A stretch of 64,000 nucleotides of DNA, taken from Arctopsyche grandis. Taxonomy: Eukaryota; Arthropoda; Insecta; Trichoptera; Hydropsychidae. The notes under the pieces were generated by a model that saw only the letters and a program-made list of their open reading frames with translations, was not told the DNA's origin and ran no database searches. Both the position numbers and the translations under genes were made by a program. Positions 46,000-57,047 of the stretch are shown here, one piece after another. The stretch is from assembly GCF_051622035.1 (NCBI RefSeq), contig NC_135364.1, positions 26,094,501-26,158,500 of the forward strand. Reading direction: 5' to 3'. How positions within the stretch are numbered: the stretch's first letter is position 1; each line of letters starts with the position of its first letter.

Positions 46000-48900
46000 A
46001 TGTTAAAAAACCGAAAAGCAAAATCTAAAAATATTCCAACTAATAACCAAAATCTAATAAAAGAAAAAGCAGCACGAAAAAAATCCTTGTGTGAAAGATT
46101 GGATGGGAAAGCGAAACGTTTCTTCATTTCGTTTTTAGATACAAGTTCAATACACGGGTTGAACCACTTCACCAAAGTTGAAAGACATCCTATTGAAATG
46201 TATAATATTTCACTCTCCTATTTAGATATTTATTTAATTAACATTCAATACATATCATTCTCAATTTACTGTATAGTGCATTATGGATCGGAACTGTCGT
46301 ATTGGCACTTTGGGGTGCCATATATCTGAGCATGATAACTTGGGAACGATACCAAGAATCACCAACCGTTGTATCCATGGACAGGGATATGTTTTCTTGG
46401 AATACGACGTTCCCCTGTGTTACAGTTTGTCCACATACTAAAGTGGACGAAAGAAAACTAGCAGAGTATATTGTGTGAGCTACTATGATGTTCTTATTTT
46501 ATCCACATTTACACATATCTTAGTATAGTAACATGATCTGAATTATAATAACATTAGAATCTCAAAACCTTCTGATGAAATAGCACTCGAAGTGTTCGTT
46601 CGCAATCTAGCAAAGGCAACTTATGGAAATTTTGCATCAGTTCCTGAATATCCTATGATAGACAGCAAATATTACATGTCAATACTTGTGAATCTTTCGA
46701 TGAACTTCAATCCAGGTATGACAATCTAATATATAATTTCAAAAGAGACTTTGTAAGGCTTAAAGTATGTAAGGTTTGATTGGTAGAATCAGTGACATTA
46801 TCGAAAAATCTTATTTTCTATGACGTTTCGATTCCGTTTCCGGATTACTTTTTCAGTTCTGGTTCCGGATTCTTTCTTAATTTCCAGATCCAGATGCCTT
46901 TTTTAATTCCGGATTCGGGTGCCTTTTTGAATTCCGGATCACGACTACTGTTTCAGTTCCGGATCCCGATTACTGTTTCAGTTCCGGATCCGGATTCTTT
47001 TTTTCCTTTCTTGATCCAGATGCCTTTTTCAATTCCAGATCTGGATTTCTTTTACAGTTCCGAATCCGGATTCCTTTTACAGTTCCGGATCCGAATTCCT
47101 TTTACAGTTCTGGATCTGGATTCCTGTTTCGATTCCGGATCCCGATTACTGTTTCAGTTCCGGATCCGGATTCTTTTTTCCTTTCTGGATCCAGATGCCT
47201 TTTTCAATTCCAGATCTGGATTTCTTTTACAGTTCCGAATCCGGATTCCTTTTACAGTTCCGGATCCAAATTTCTTTTACAGTTCTGGATCTGGATTCCT
47301 GTTTCAGTTACGGATCCGGATTTCTTTAACAGTTCCGGATCCTAATTTCTTTTTCAGTTCTGGATCCGGATTTCATTTACAATTGTGAATCTGGATTCCT
47401 GTTTCAGTTCCGGAATAAAAAAACAAATTAAGTTTACTATTAGAGTAGCCATGTTTACGCGGTTTTTATTTCAAAAACCGTGCGAAGCCGGGTAAAACCA
47501 CTAGTATAATATAAGTTATATTAAAAGCTTTGTTATTTGTATTTTACTTCAAGCATTAACAATTGGAGCATCTGGAGGAGCTCTTTTCTTAGAACCGACA
47601 ATAACCGAGCTTGGCTTATGTTATTCGGTCAATTCCAAAATTGCAATATACAACTCTCCACAGTAAGCATATATTATAATATTTTATATTAAAATATAGG
47701 GCGATTATAGGTATCTTGAAATCGAACACTTTCATTGAAAAGTAAATGTTCACATGCTTAATTAAAAAAATAACAATTGTAAACTAGGAACAGGGTTGCC
47801 AGACGTCCCTATTTGAGCGGGGCTGTGCCGAGTTCAACAGACAAATCCCGAGTCCGGCATTGCCTCTGAATATCCCAACTTAACTAAATTTGTATATATA
47901 TGTACAAAAATGTATGTATATAGTTATATAGGCTCATTTGATTTTTTATGAATAATATTTGAAAGTGTTCGAATGAGCTAAATCCGAGTGAATCTGAAAT
48001 TATTTAATATTAATTGCGATATTGACCTTATATACGAAGTTGTCTGTTTATTAAACGAGTTTTATTGAATATGACGGAAGCAAACGACAAAAAAAAACAA
48101 TAAATGAGAAATGGGTAGTATTTTTTGAAGATAATTCCGCTTGCAATCATTTGTATAAAATTGTGGCCCACATACTCTCAATTCCACATTCCAATGCAAT
48201 TTTGAAAGAACATTTAGTCTAATGAATGCAACCTGCAGGAAGGAGAGAAACAGTGTAAACAATTATTAAAAACCGTAGAGGCTGAATTAATGATCAGGCA
48301 AAATTTTGATTATAATTGAAATGATTTTAGAAAATTTTTATCGAACAATGAAGGCGAACATATGTATATGGAAACAAGATAAAAGCTCATAAATATACAT
48401 TTAATAAAACTGTTATGATTGCATATTTTCTTTTCATTTAATTCGTGTGATTGTATCTATTGTATCGTATTTCAATAACTGTGATTCCTGTGGATTATTA
48501 TGCGATTATTTTTAATGTGGTATGTTTATTTTTACATACCTCCTTTACTTACGTTCAATCCGTTTCACTTACGATTACAATTCAGGAAAAAGTTTGCCTC
48601 TTATCCGATCGTTTTCATACTTTGCCATATTGCTCATTTTGGTCATCAATATAAGTAAATGGATCCTCCACCATTACGATCGTGCAAAAATATCGTGTAA
48701 GACGCGTTTGATATCTGCCCGGCGAGATAGTCGTTGACGTTTATCCATCGTTTGTTTATTAGTTTTAAACATAGATGGCGGTAGTAAAATAAAATTATTG
48801 TTTTAATTCAAAATAATAATTTTATATACAAATTATAGAAGAGGTATGTTTTTAAAAAACTTTTTTTTATTAGCACTTTTTGTATATCATTCAAGTATGT

Positions 48901-50798
48901 ATGTATGTACATACATACCTATTTACATATATTATAATTTAAATAAAATTATGTATTATTTTTTTTATCGTTCGAAATAATGTCCCGATCTGTGATTTAA
49001 GAAATTTGGCAACCCTGACTAGGAAGCTTGTCATATTTAATCTGGTTAATATTTGCTTATCAGCTAACATGTTCATATTCAAGATATTATATTAATCATT
49101 TGATTGTTTCCGTCTCATTCTGAGCAATACATATTATTTATCATCGTATGTACATACTTGCAGATATAGAGCAGATAATAGATGGGATATTATTCAAGGC
49201 AATGAAACCTTTTATGTACATCCACTAGATGGAGAAATATTTGCACAAATCATCAACCTGTCCACTGGATATGATGTAACATTCAATCTAACACTAATTT
49301 TGTATTAAAATTATATACAAATAAACATAAACTCAATCTTAATATAGGTATTTCTGCATGGTCCGTTAGAATCTCCGGATATAGCAAGTCAGCATCAAGT
49401 TTCTGAAAATGAATTGTATATGAAACTTTATGTCACAGCTCTTGGTATTTATACATCACCAGAGGCAACTAGGTATTAAATATATAATTGTCGCCTGAAG
49501 ACTTCTATTTAGAATATATAATAAATAATTGATGTTTTTAGATTGAGTGTACTTCAAAGAAAGTGTCGTTTTGTACACGAATCCAATTTAAAACACAGTC
49601 CCGTGTACAGCTACAATCTTTGTAGAATAGATTGTCGTATTGCCTTGTGTATAAAATTGTGTGGATGTATTCCCCATTTTTATAGAAATATAGGTATTTT
49701 TGTCAACATTATATATGAATGATTTTATTTATAATATTATTTTCAATGTCAATTTGTAGGTAATGAGAAAATTTGTGATGTACCTGGTTTGCACTGTTTG
49801 TCAGAACATAACGGTATATAAAAGCCATTTTATAATTGTATAAGTATTGGGGTTTGGTGCAAACGATCGACAAGCGCCAGACAGACTGAATCACAGATTA
49901 ACTGGATGGCTGCTTTAAACGCAATTCTCGACTTCACGAATGATAGATTGCACATCAGATGACGAGTAACCTTTCGATGTGCACAGATGCAATTATTAAA
50001 ATGGTAATTATTAAAATTGAGTTGCATCTTTCTGGCCAGTTTAATAAGGCAAAATTCGGAACTAAAGTATCAGGAGCACAGAACGTATACAGGGTAAGTT
50101 TGGGTAGATTTCGCTTAGTGTAAGTGCGAGCAGTGCGCACGCATAAGGTACACGTACAGTTAATCTGTGGTTCAGTCTGTCTGGCGCTTGTCGATCGTTT
50201 GCACCGCATCGAAGTTTTGCTATTGTAACTATTTATGATAATGCATTTCAGATATTTTATTTAGCCTGTACGATGAAGATACAGATAAAAAAGTGTGCGA
50301 ATGCTTGCCGAATTGTGATGATGTAAATTATATTATACAATCCATGGTAATGCATATATGTATTTAATATGATTGTTGGTTTGATTTATATTTTAACATA
50401 CATAAAAAAATCTATCCATTCTTAGTCTTTACAACATTGGTTTTTGGGGACAAATCTTCAGTGGGGTATAGTGACTTACCCAAAGCTAAGATTCAGGAGA
50501 GACATTATTTTTGGATTTACGGATTTACTTGGTATTATTGCTGATATTTTATTTTAATGAATTATTTAATTATATAATATTATAAATATTATATCTACAT
50601 ACATAAATTCCAATTAAATAATTGATTTATATTCCAGTATCCATCGGAGGTATGGCTGGCCTGTTTTTGGGATGCAGCGTATTGAGCTTTATCGAAATCA
50701 TATATTTTTCTACGTTCAGACTATTCTGGTACTATTTTCGGTATAATGCAAATGAACGGAAGAAATCATCTAAAACAGTTCAATTTTCTAATTATTAG
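46000..50798 (+). CDS. Pickpocket-type DEG/ENaC sodium channel, paralogue 2 (11 exons)
   Basis: Tandem duplicate of the preceding gene, same strand, starting 445 bp after its stop. Exons: 46000-46199, 46277-46474, 46558-46715, 47554-47662, 49164-49275, 49348-49472, 49542-49693, 49760-49813, 50252-50346, 50426-50531, 50638-50798. Together they encode 489 residues. Exon lengths equal those of paralogue 1 except the first and last, and every phase is the same. In exon 2, 59 of 67 residues match. The same marks are present: FPCVTVCPHTK, TITELGLCYSVN, LQRKCRF...CGCIPHFY, VCECLPNC and GLFLGCSVLSFIE. Divergence is concentrated in the cytoplasmic N- and C-termini. Here intron 9 has a normal GT donor. 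Introns 3, 4 and 8 are enlarged by a Helitron, a hAT element and a foldback element; all splice sites survive. A functional gene is likely; its tuning relative to paralogue 1 is unknown. Confidence 0.93.
46725..47504 (+). mobile_element. Helitron-type element, family 2, in intron 3 of paralogue 2
   Basis: Starts TCTAATATATAATTTCAAAA ten bases past the donor and ends GTGCGAAGCCGGGTAAAACC...CTAG before T, the A^T pattern. Most of its interior is the 24-bp minisatellite (46840-47420). No helicase is present. Confidence 0.85.
46840..47420 (+). repeat. ~24-bp minisatellite (CAGTTCCGGATCCGGATT type)
   Basis: About 24 imperfect copies of a 24-bp unit built on TTTCAGTTCCGGATCC. The plus strand is open for 202 codons because the unit keeps frame, but the product is a simple F/Q/R/S/P repeat and is not a gene. 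A longer duplication (CCGGATTCTTTTTTCC to CTTTTACAG) appears twice inside. Confidence 0.9.
47791..49017 (+). mobile_element. hAT element with decayed transposase tail in intron 4 of paralogue 2
   Basis: The ends are CAGGGTTGCCAGACG and TTTGGCAACCCTG, inverted, flanked by a perfect 8-bp duplication ACTAGGAA (47783-47790 and 49018-49025). Between about 48160 and 48340 shifting plus-strand frames read ILSIPHSNAIL, SLMNATCRKERNS and TVEAELMIRQNFDYN. These are the ordered motifs of the hAT C-terminal dimerisation domain, broken by stops and frameshifts. A dispersed repeat shared with 28780-29000 lies at 48560-48780. The element is a dead, partly deleted autonomous copy. Confidence 0.9.
49856..50205. 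mobile_element. Foldback/MITE with 49-bp inverted ends in intron 8 of paralogue 2
   Basis: Left arm 49856-49904 begins GGTGCAAACGATCGACAAGC; right arm 50157-50205 is its reverse complement with a single visible change over 49 bp. The 250-bp interior is unique here and contains no gene. No clear target duplication flanks it. Confidence 0.85.
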
Positions 50799-50820
50799 TA
50801 TTGAAAATTCATATTATTTG

Positions 50821-51145
50821 TCTGGTAGCCTGCGCTCATCATTATTTTCATAATCGAATGTGATGTATGAGTGGAATTTTGATCTTCTCTCTTCCATTTG
50901 CGCCTCGCAGGGATGTTTTGTCATATATTTTATTATTAATTAATTTTATTTTATTATTTTTTTCCTTGTGGTCATTTTAATATACTATTTCTCTTTTTTT
51001 ATCTTAATTTTCCGCCTTTGCCTGTTATTTCTTTTTATTCTATGAATTATTTTTTTTTCTCTCTTGTTTTTTTATGTAGGCCATTGTGGCGCATTAGGTT
51101 CTTCATGCAATGCCACAATGGTTCAAACTAATGCTTTAATAAATA
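50821..51145 (+). mobile_element. LINE family B 3' tail, copy 1
   Basis: Begins TCTGGTAGCCTGCGCTCATC and ends with the hairpin GGCCATTGTGGCGC...GCAATGCCACAATGG followed by ATAAATAAAT. It matches the 3' UTR of the LINE at 25590-26330. It starts 22 bp after the stop codon of channel paralogue 2 and supplies the first AATAAA downstream of it (about 51139). Confidence 0.8.
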
Positions 51146-51189
51146 AATATATGTATATCTGCTTAAATAAAAAAAACAACCAATTTGAC

Positions 51190-51505
51190 TGGTAGCCTGC
51201 GCTCATCCTTATTTTCATAATTAGTGTGATGTATAAGTGGAATTTTGATCTTCTCTCTTATATTTGAGCCTCGAAGGGATGTTTTGTCATATATTATATT
51301 ATAAATTTTATTTTATTATTTTTTTTCCTTATGTACATTTTTATATATAATACTATTTTCTTTTTTTTTATCGTATTTTTCTGATTTTGCCTTTTATTTC
51401 TTTTTATTCTATGATTTTTTTTCTCTCTTGTTTTCTTATGTAGGCCACTGTGGCGTATTAGGTTCTTCCTGTAATGCCACAATGGTCCAAACTAATGCTT
51501 AAATT
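51190..51505 (+). mobile_element. LINE family B 3' tail, copy 2
   Basis: Repeats the previous tail from the same start point (CTGGTAGCCTGCGCTCATC) to the hairpin GGCCACTGTGGCG...TAATGCCACAATGG. The two copies differ at many positions, so the duplication is not recent. The minus-strand frame here is low-complexity and not a gene. Confidence 0.8.
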
Positions 51506-51859
51506 ATCACATTATATGTACATTGTTTTATCAAAAGAGAAATTCTGTAGTGAAATAAAACATGTAACCCATTAATCTTTTATTTCCACGTCGCTAAACA
51601 AAAAATGCTTTCAGAAAATAGCAATAGCGGAAAATAACAAATCATCCATATCTTAAATAACAGACACAACACAGTTATTTGCGAATTTATTTTCAACATA
51701 TACATACATACATACATACATATTTCGTCCTTAGAACACAATCATGATATGTACACAATAACATTACTAATAAAGGTAGCGTTTTAAAGTAATGTAATTT
51801 AGATAAACATGACAATTATTCAGTGCTCCAATCCATTATTTGTTTATAATAAGTTCGGG
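51506..51859. other. Unassigned AT-rich DNA
   Basis: Nothing recognised except a TACATACATACATACATA run near 51700. Confidence 0.45.
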
Positions 51860-52335
<476 letters not shown>

Positions 52336-52924
52336 AGTTCCTTTAGCTTTTATTTTCTACTTGTGTCAAGCCCGTTAATATTTTAACGAATGGTTTTGGA
52401 AAGCTTTTGTATATTGTATTGTCAAAAAAAAGGAAAGCTATTTTTCAAAAAGTTACCAGTATGCTTTGATATAATATGAAAATAAGAACAAAAAAACGTT
52501 AGACTTGAGTGAAATAATGTTTTAAGGACGTAATATACGTATATATTTACATATACATTTATTTGAAGTGTCACCCTAATGGTTACCATGGGTTTCCGGT
52601 AACCCGTTTTTAAAAATCAAAAGTTTACGGAAACCTATTATTTAATCTAAAAATTCATATTTTTGTCAAAAATTATACAACCCTTGAAAATTTAATAAAC
52701 TTTTATATGCCTTAGACGAAAAAAATGTACATGTTTTCAAAATATTTCTTTTTGAAAAAAAAAGTTGTTCCAAAATTGGGGTGACACCACATATGTATGT
52801 ATGTATATCAGTGATTTCCAAACTTACTTAATAAAAATAATATAAATAAATTTTTAAATGATATTTATTTATTTATTAATTTTTATTTTTACATACATAT
52901 TTTCACATACATACATATATACAA
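52336..52924. mobile_element. AT-rich DNA containing a MITE at about 52568-52792
   Basis: GTGTCACCCTAATGG at 52568 and TTGGGGTGACAC ending near 52792 form short inverted ends (GTGTCACCC) around a 225-bp non-coding interior. The surrounding sequence is anonymous; TCAGTGATTTCCAAACTTAC near 52808 may be a hAT end. Confidence 0.5.
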
Positions 52925-53385
52925 AAATACCAGGAAGGCTTAACAGGTAAACCCCAAAATGCGCCTTCCTGGTCCACATAATTATTACATAGAAACATAC
53001 ATGTAAATCTAAATATCTGACATCTATGGTCAGTATACATATATTACAAACATCGTATTAATACGATAAATAACGATGAATAACTTTCATGTAACAATAC
53101 GAATTTTATATTCGATAAACAACCACAGAGACATCTATGGTGAGCAATATGGCGAAACCTAAGATATAACAATAACTAAAGGTTCGCAACAGAAAATTGG
53201 GAAGGAAACGCCAATTTTACAGGAATCGTTTCAATGAAAATCAGAAAAATTGGCAAATTCTGATAAGGGACGATCGACTTCGACAAACCAAGGTCTGGCC
53301 AACAACGAGACTTAGCGGGGAATCGAACTCGTAACATCAAGTACGAAATAATTCAACATTCACCACTAGACCACGCTGCTGGTTA
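52925..53385 (-). mobile_element. SINE, hairpin-tail subfamily, full length
   Basis: Left end: hairpin ATACCAGGAAGGCTTAACAG...TGCGCCTTCCTGG, then CATCTATGGTCAG. The core (CGTTTCAATGAAAATCAG, TCTGATAAGGGACGATCGAC) follows, then the head with GGGGAATCGAACTCGTAACA and ACCACTAGACCACGCTGCTGG. Confidence 0.85.
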
Positions 53386-54044
53386 TAAATGTATTAATAC
53401 AAATATAATTGACAGAACAATACAATTCTTCTTCCGTATTATCAGCAAGCGGTATTTGTCGCAACTGTTTCGCATAATTCGTTGAACATTAGTGTCTCTC
53501 CTATTGTGTGTGTTTTTTTTACATTTTATGATTGTGTGAGAATCTTTAAGCGATATTATTTGCTATTTGTTAGCAATGCATTTGATAGAACAGAAACTAT
53601 GTTCTTAATCGTTTGCTTCTGGTTATTTAACTGATCTAATATTCTTTGAAAAAAATCTATGGGTCTTACCAACGTATTCAGAATCCACAGTGCCATGCAG
53701 AATGCCGTGTTTTAATAAACTTCTGTACGTAGCAAACACAATAACACTTGGTCTTTCCAAGGCATCTACATATGTATAGCACTTGAAAATCCCAATGATA
53801 AATATGATGTTTTCTATGATAAATAGGATGTTTTCTATGATAAATAGGATATTTCTACTTCCTTGTACCCTGTCGTTTATATTCCTACTATCTTTATTTT
53901 TTTAGTATTTTCAGTATCTTTGTTATTAATGGATTTTCTCGATTCAGGAACAGATTTCAATGTTCTATTTTAAAAGTTTTTTTATACGTGTTTTTTTATA
54001 CAGTTTGGAAATTTCGATACAACTTGAGTTGTATCGAAATCAAC
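53386..54044. other. Unassigned DNA
   Basis: AT-rich. A short triplicate GATAAATAGGATGTTTTCTAT occurs near 53797-53850. No gene is recognised. Confidence 0.45.
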
Positions 54045-54300
54045 TCCAGGTCGATCGTTTCCTATCAGAGTTTGCCAATTTTCTCTGATTTCATTGTTGA
54101 AACGGTTCCCGTTTAAAAAAAAATAGCTATAAATCCTTCCTACCTACTATGTCACCACTATTTAAAGTATGATTCAGTGCCTCGTAATTCAACGATTTGT
54201 AATAAAAATGCTGCATTGTAATTGTAATTTTAATTTGTAATTCGCCAGGAAGGCGCATTGGGATTTAACTGTAAGGCCTTCCTGGTATATATGTAAAAAA
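54045..54300 (+). mobile_element. SINE, hairpin-tail subfamily, headless
   Basis: Starts in the core (CCAGGTCGATCGTTTCCTAT) and runs through ACTATGTCACCACTATTTAA and the tail hairpin GCCAGGAAGGCGCATTGGG...AAGGCCTTCCTGG to an AAAAAATAAAAAATAAAATA end. The CATAGATGTCTCG block seen in other copies is deleted. Confidence 0.8.
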
Positions 54301-54730
54301 TAAAAAATAAAATAATAATGATCTTATGAAATTTCATAATGTTTATAGCTCAATTTAATTTATAAAAAAACTATTTTTTTGCATAGATATTTACATTTTT
54401 TTACGATATAAAAATCTTAAACTTAAAATAAAAATCTTAATTTTCCGAAACGCATTTTTATTTGTACTGAAAAAACTGAAAACCGGCTTTTTCTTTCGGG
54501 CGGTTTTTTGGAACCCCTACTTGGATAGAGTGCTGCGTACAAGGTTGTATTAAGTCTATTTATTAATATTGGGTGAAGCCATTACTTTCTGTATCTCTGT
54601 CTGACGCTTCACTCTTCGGTTCAAAATCAATAAACTTAAAGAATAAAGCATAAAGTTTAACATAAAGCTTAAAAAAAGTTTAACATAAAGCTTCTTCGAC
54701 TTCCATATTCACCAAATGATGGAACTTGCC
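54301..54730. other. Unassigned AT-rich DNA
   Basis: Nothing recognised beyond a short CATAAAGCTTAA/AAGTTTAACATAAAGCTT repeat near 54645-54690. Confidence 0.45.
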
Positions 54731-54733
54731 TAA

Positions 54734-54906
54734 CGGCCGGGCCGCACCGTGCGACTTGCGAGCGACTTGGTTGAGGGCGGCCAGACCAATGCATGCAGGT
54801 AAATGGGACATGCCACACCCGTCAACTTGTTTGTCGCACACATTTCCGTACATTTTTTCGGGTCGCGCAACTAGTCGGCCGACAAAGTTGCACGGTGCGG
54901 CCCGGC
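54734..54906. mobile_element. GC-rich MITE with TAA flanks
   Basis: CGGCCGGGCCGCACCGTGCG at the left is the inverse of CACGGTGCGGCCCGGCCC at the right. TAA sits on both sides (54731-54733 and 54907-54909), as in PIF/Harbinger-type elements. About 173 bp, non-coding; the apparent plus-strand frame across it is a by-product of its composition. Confidence 0.75.
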
Positions 54907-56309
54907 CCTAAGACAACGAAAACGCTTGCTTAGCTGTACACTAGCACTCAACGCACGTCATGTGAACTTAGCCTAGAATAGAAATCGATCTCATCCATAC
55001 CTTATTAGAAACGGGGAATAATTGGTTAGACCGTGGTCTCGTCGAGCGCAAAATTGAATTTGACTCAATAAATTCCAAATTACCATCGTGCTCCGTAACC
55101 GTTCCGACGTTGGCAAGTCTCGTAATTGTCACGTGGTGTTTCTGATCGGGACTCAGATGTTTTCCCACCCACCCCAACCCCAACTCGCACCTCCCCTTCA
55201 TATACAACATGGCGTGTTCCAATTCAGAGGGTGGGGTAGGGGCAGCTGTTTCTATAGATACGACAAATTAGGTTATCTCTCGGAAGCACCACTGAGCAAC
55301 AGGTCGCTTGCCACATCCCCGTTTGCTAGTTTTCAACGTTCGAATTCTTCTATCATCATCCATTCTGTATGAAACTGACAGTATTAATAATAAAAACGAC
55401 ACGTAATTGAGTATTTTTGTATTGGGTGACACCGAGTGTATGTGTTAATTGCAAATGATAAATAATAAACAATTAAATAAAGCCCTAAATCAATTTCTAG
55501 TAGAGAAAAACTAAAGTCTTCCACTTGGATTTTAATACATAGTAAAATTAGAATTGTATGAGTACCCTTTGTGCCCTTTATGGTGCTCCCGTTCACTACT
55601 AACTGATTGAAATATATAAAATTACGGTCAATTGTCTTCGATGTAATATTTTAATCTGAGATCATGATGATTCCATTGATTGACATTTAATTTGTTGACT
55701 TTTCAAGGAGGTTTCGGGACAAACCAATACACTAGAAATGTATCTATCGATTGGTAAAAGGCTATAGTATGGTTAAAATTAAGATTTTATTGTATTATTT
55801 AAATTATTCCATCACCAATAGCATTAAAAGATTTAGTGATATTCAAAAAATTATACTTCAATAGGTATATATAGAGAATTACCCGAGAATATCCTTCCAT
55901 CAAAGTAGATAAAGAAATTTTTTATTTTAATAAGAAATTAGTCCACTTTCACATTTAATATTCATATCAAATTACACACGTTCTGTATACAAACCTGATG
56001 CGATTCAATATAAAAAATAAATAAAAATATTAAATAGTCGACCTGGTAACACTTTTTCCAACAAATATATCAACGCTATTCAATACTGCCACCTAGCAGG
56101 GGTATTAAATTTATTTTAAAAATTATAAATTAAGCTACAAACTTTAAAATCATACATTTAAACAGGTTTTCATGTTTCATGAGAAAACTTGAAAAAATCC
56201 ATGCCATAAACGGGGCTAAGGAAAAATAAAATTTTAAAATATTTCATTTATTTTTAAATTTATCAGAAATTCTTATTATTCAAATTTTATATAAATCCAT
56301 TTATTTATT
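54907..56309. other. Unassigned DNA
   Basis: Positions 54960-55350 are complex and GC-richer, with overlapping open frames on both strands (55222-54968 minus, 55088-55372 plus) that match no domain I know. The rest is AT-rich. This could be a single-copy fragment or regulatory DNA of the transporter gene to the right. Confidence 0.35.
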
Positions 56310-56440
56310 TACAGTTTTGGACCATTGTGGCGTTAAAGGAAAAACTTAATACGCCACAGTAGTCTACATACATTAGAAAACAAGAAATAAGTACAAAATA
56401 AAAATACATTAGAATAAAAAGAAAACAAAAGAAAATTACT
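56310..56440 (-). mobile_element. LINE family B tail fragment
   Basis: The inverted hairpin GGACCATTGTGGCGTT...AATACGCCACAGTAG and the following AAGAAATAAG-rich stretch match the end of the family B tail in reverse. Short remnant. Confidence 0.55.
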
Positions 56441-56459
56441 ATTATTATTTCAATCGAAC

Positions 56460-56740
56460 ATGTATGTAAATTCGCCTTTAAAGATCGCTCCAAAGCGACG
56501 AGTGTACTAATGCAGATACAATAATACAATTAATACGAGCATTTTTATACAATGCGAATTCATACAAACATCATCCATAGTGACATCTATGGAGAAACAT
56601 TTGCAGCACTTTATTATAGAAATAAGCGAACCTTGATCAGACTTGGGGTCATAACCCAAGGTCTGAACAACAGCTACTAGTGAGAATCGAACCGTGACCA
56701 CAGCTCGGAAGCATAATATGCTAACTACTAGTTTAGGAAC
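56460..56740 (-). mobile_element. SINE, second tail subfamily
   Basis: From the left: AATTCGCCTTTAAAGATCGC tail, then AATGCGAATTCATACAAACA and CATCTATGGAGAAACATTTG. The core middle is partly deleted, and a head with GGTCTGAACAACAGCTACTA and GAATCGAACCGTGACCA remains. Confidence 0.75.
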
Positions 56741-57047
56741 CTATACGAGACAGACAGACAGACAAACAGACATTAAATTTTATATATATGTACATATAAT
56801 ATATAGCTGTGATTCTTTCATTATAAAGATAATAAATGCAAAGGATAAAAAATCATTCAAATTGATTATAAATTAAATTTTCGTTATAATTTTAAGCGAC
56901 CCTGGCTGTTGAGAGTCCCTGGGGCGTCCTTCCGGGATTTATGCAGCTGCTTGTGTATGTGAATCTCACTTTGAGAACGGCAGGAAAGCGCTTTGTTTCG
57001 CATCACCCGCAGCGAACGAAATTAATTCGCGACTTAGTCACGAAGAC

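Noticed and set aside
46780-47388. 202-codon open frame on the plus strand
   Set aside because: It is the 24-bp minisatellite read in one frame, inside a Helitron in an intron; the product is a simple repeat with no domain.
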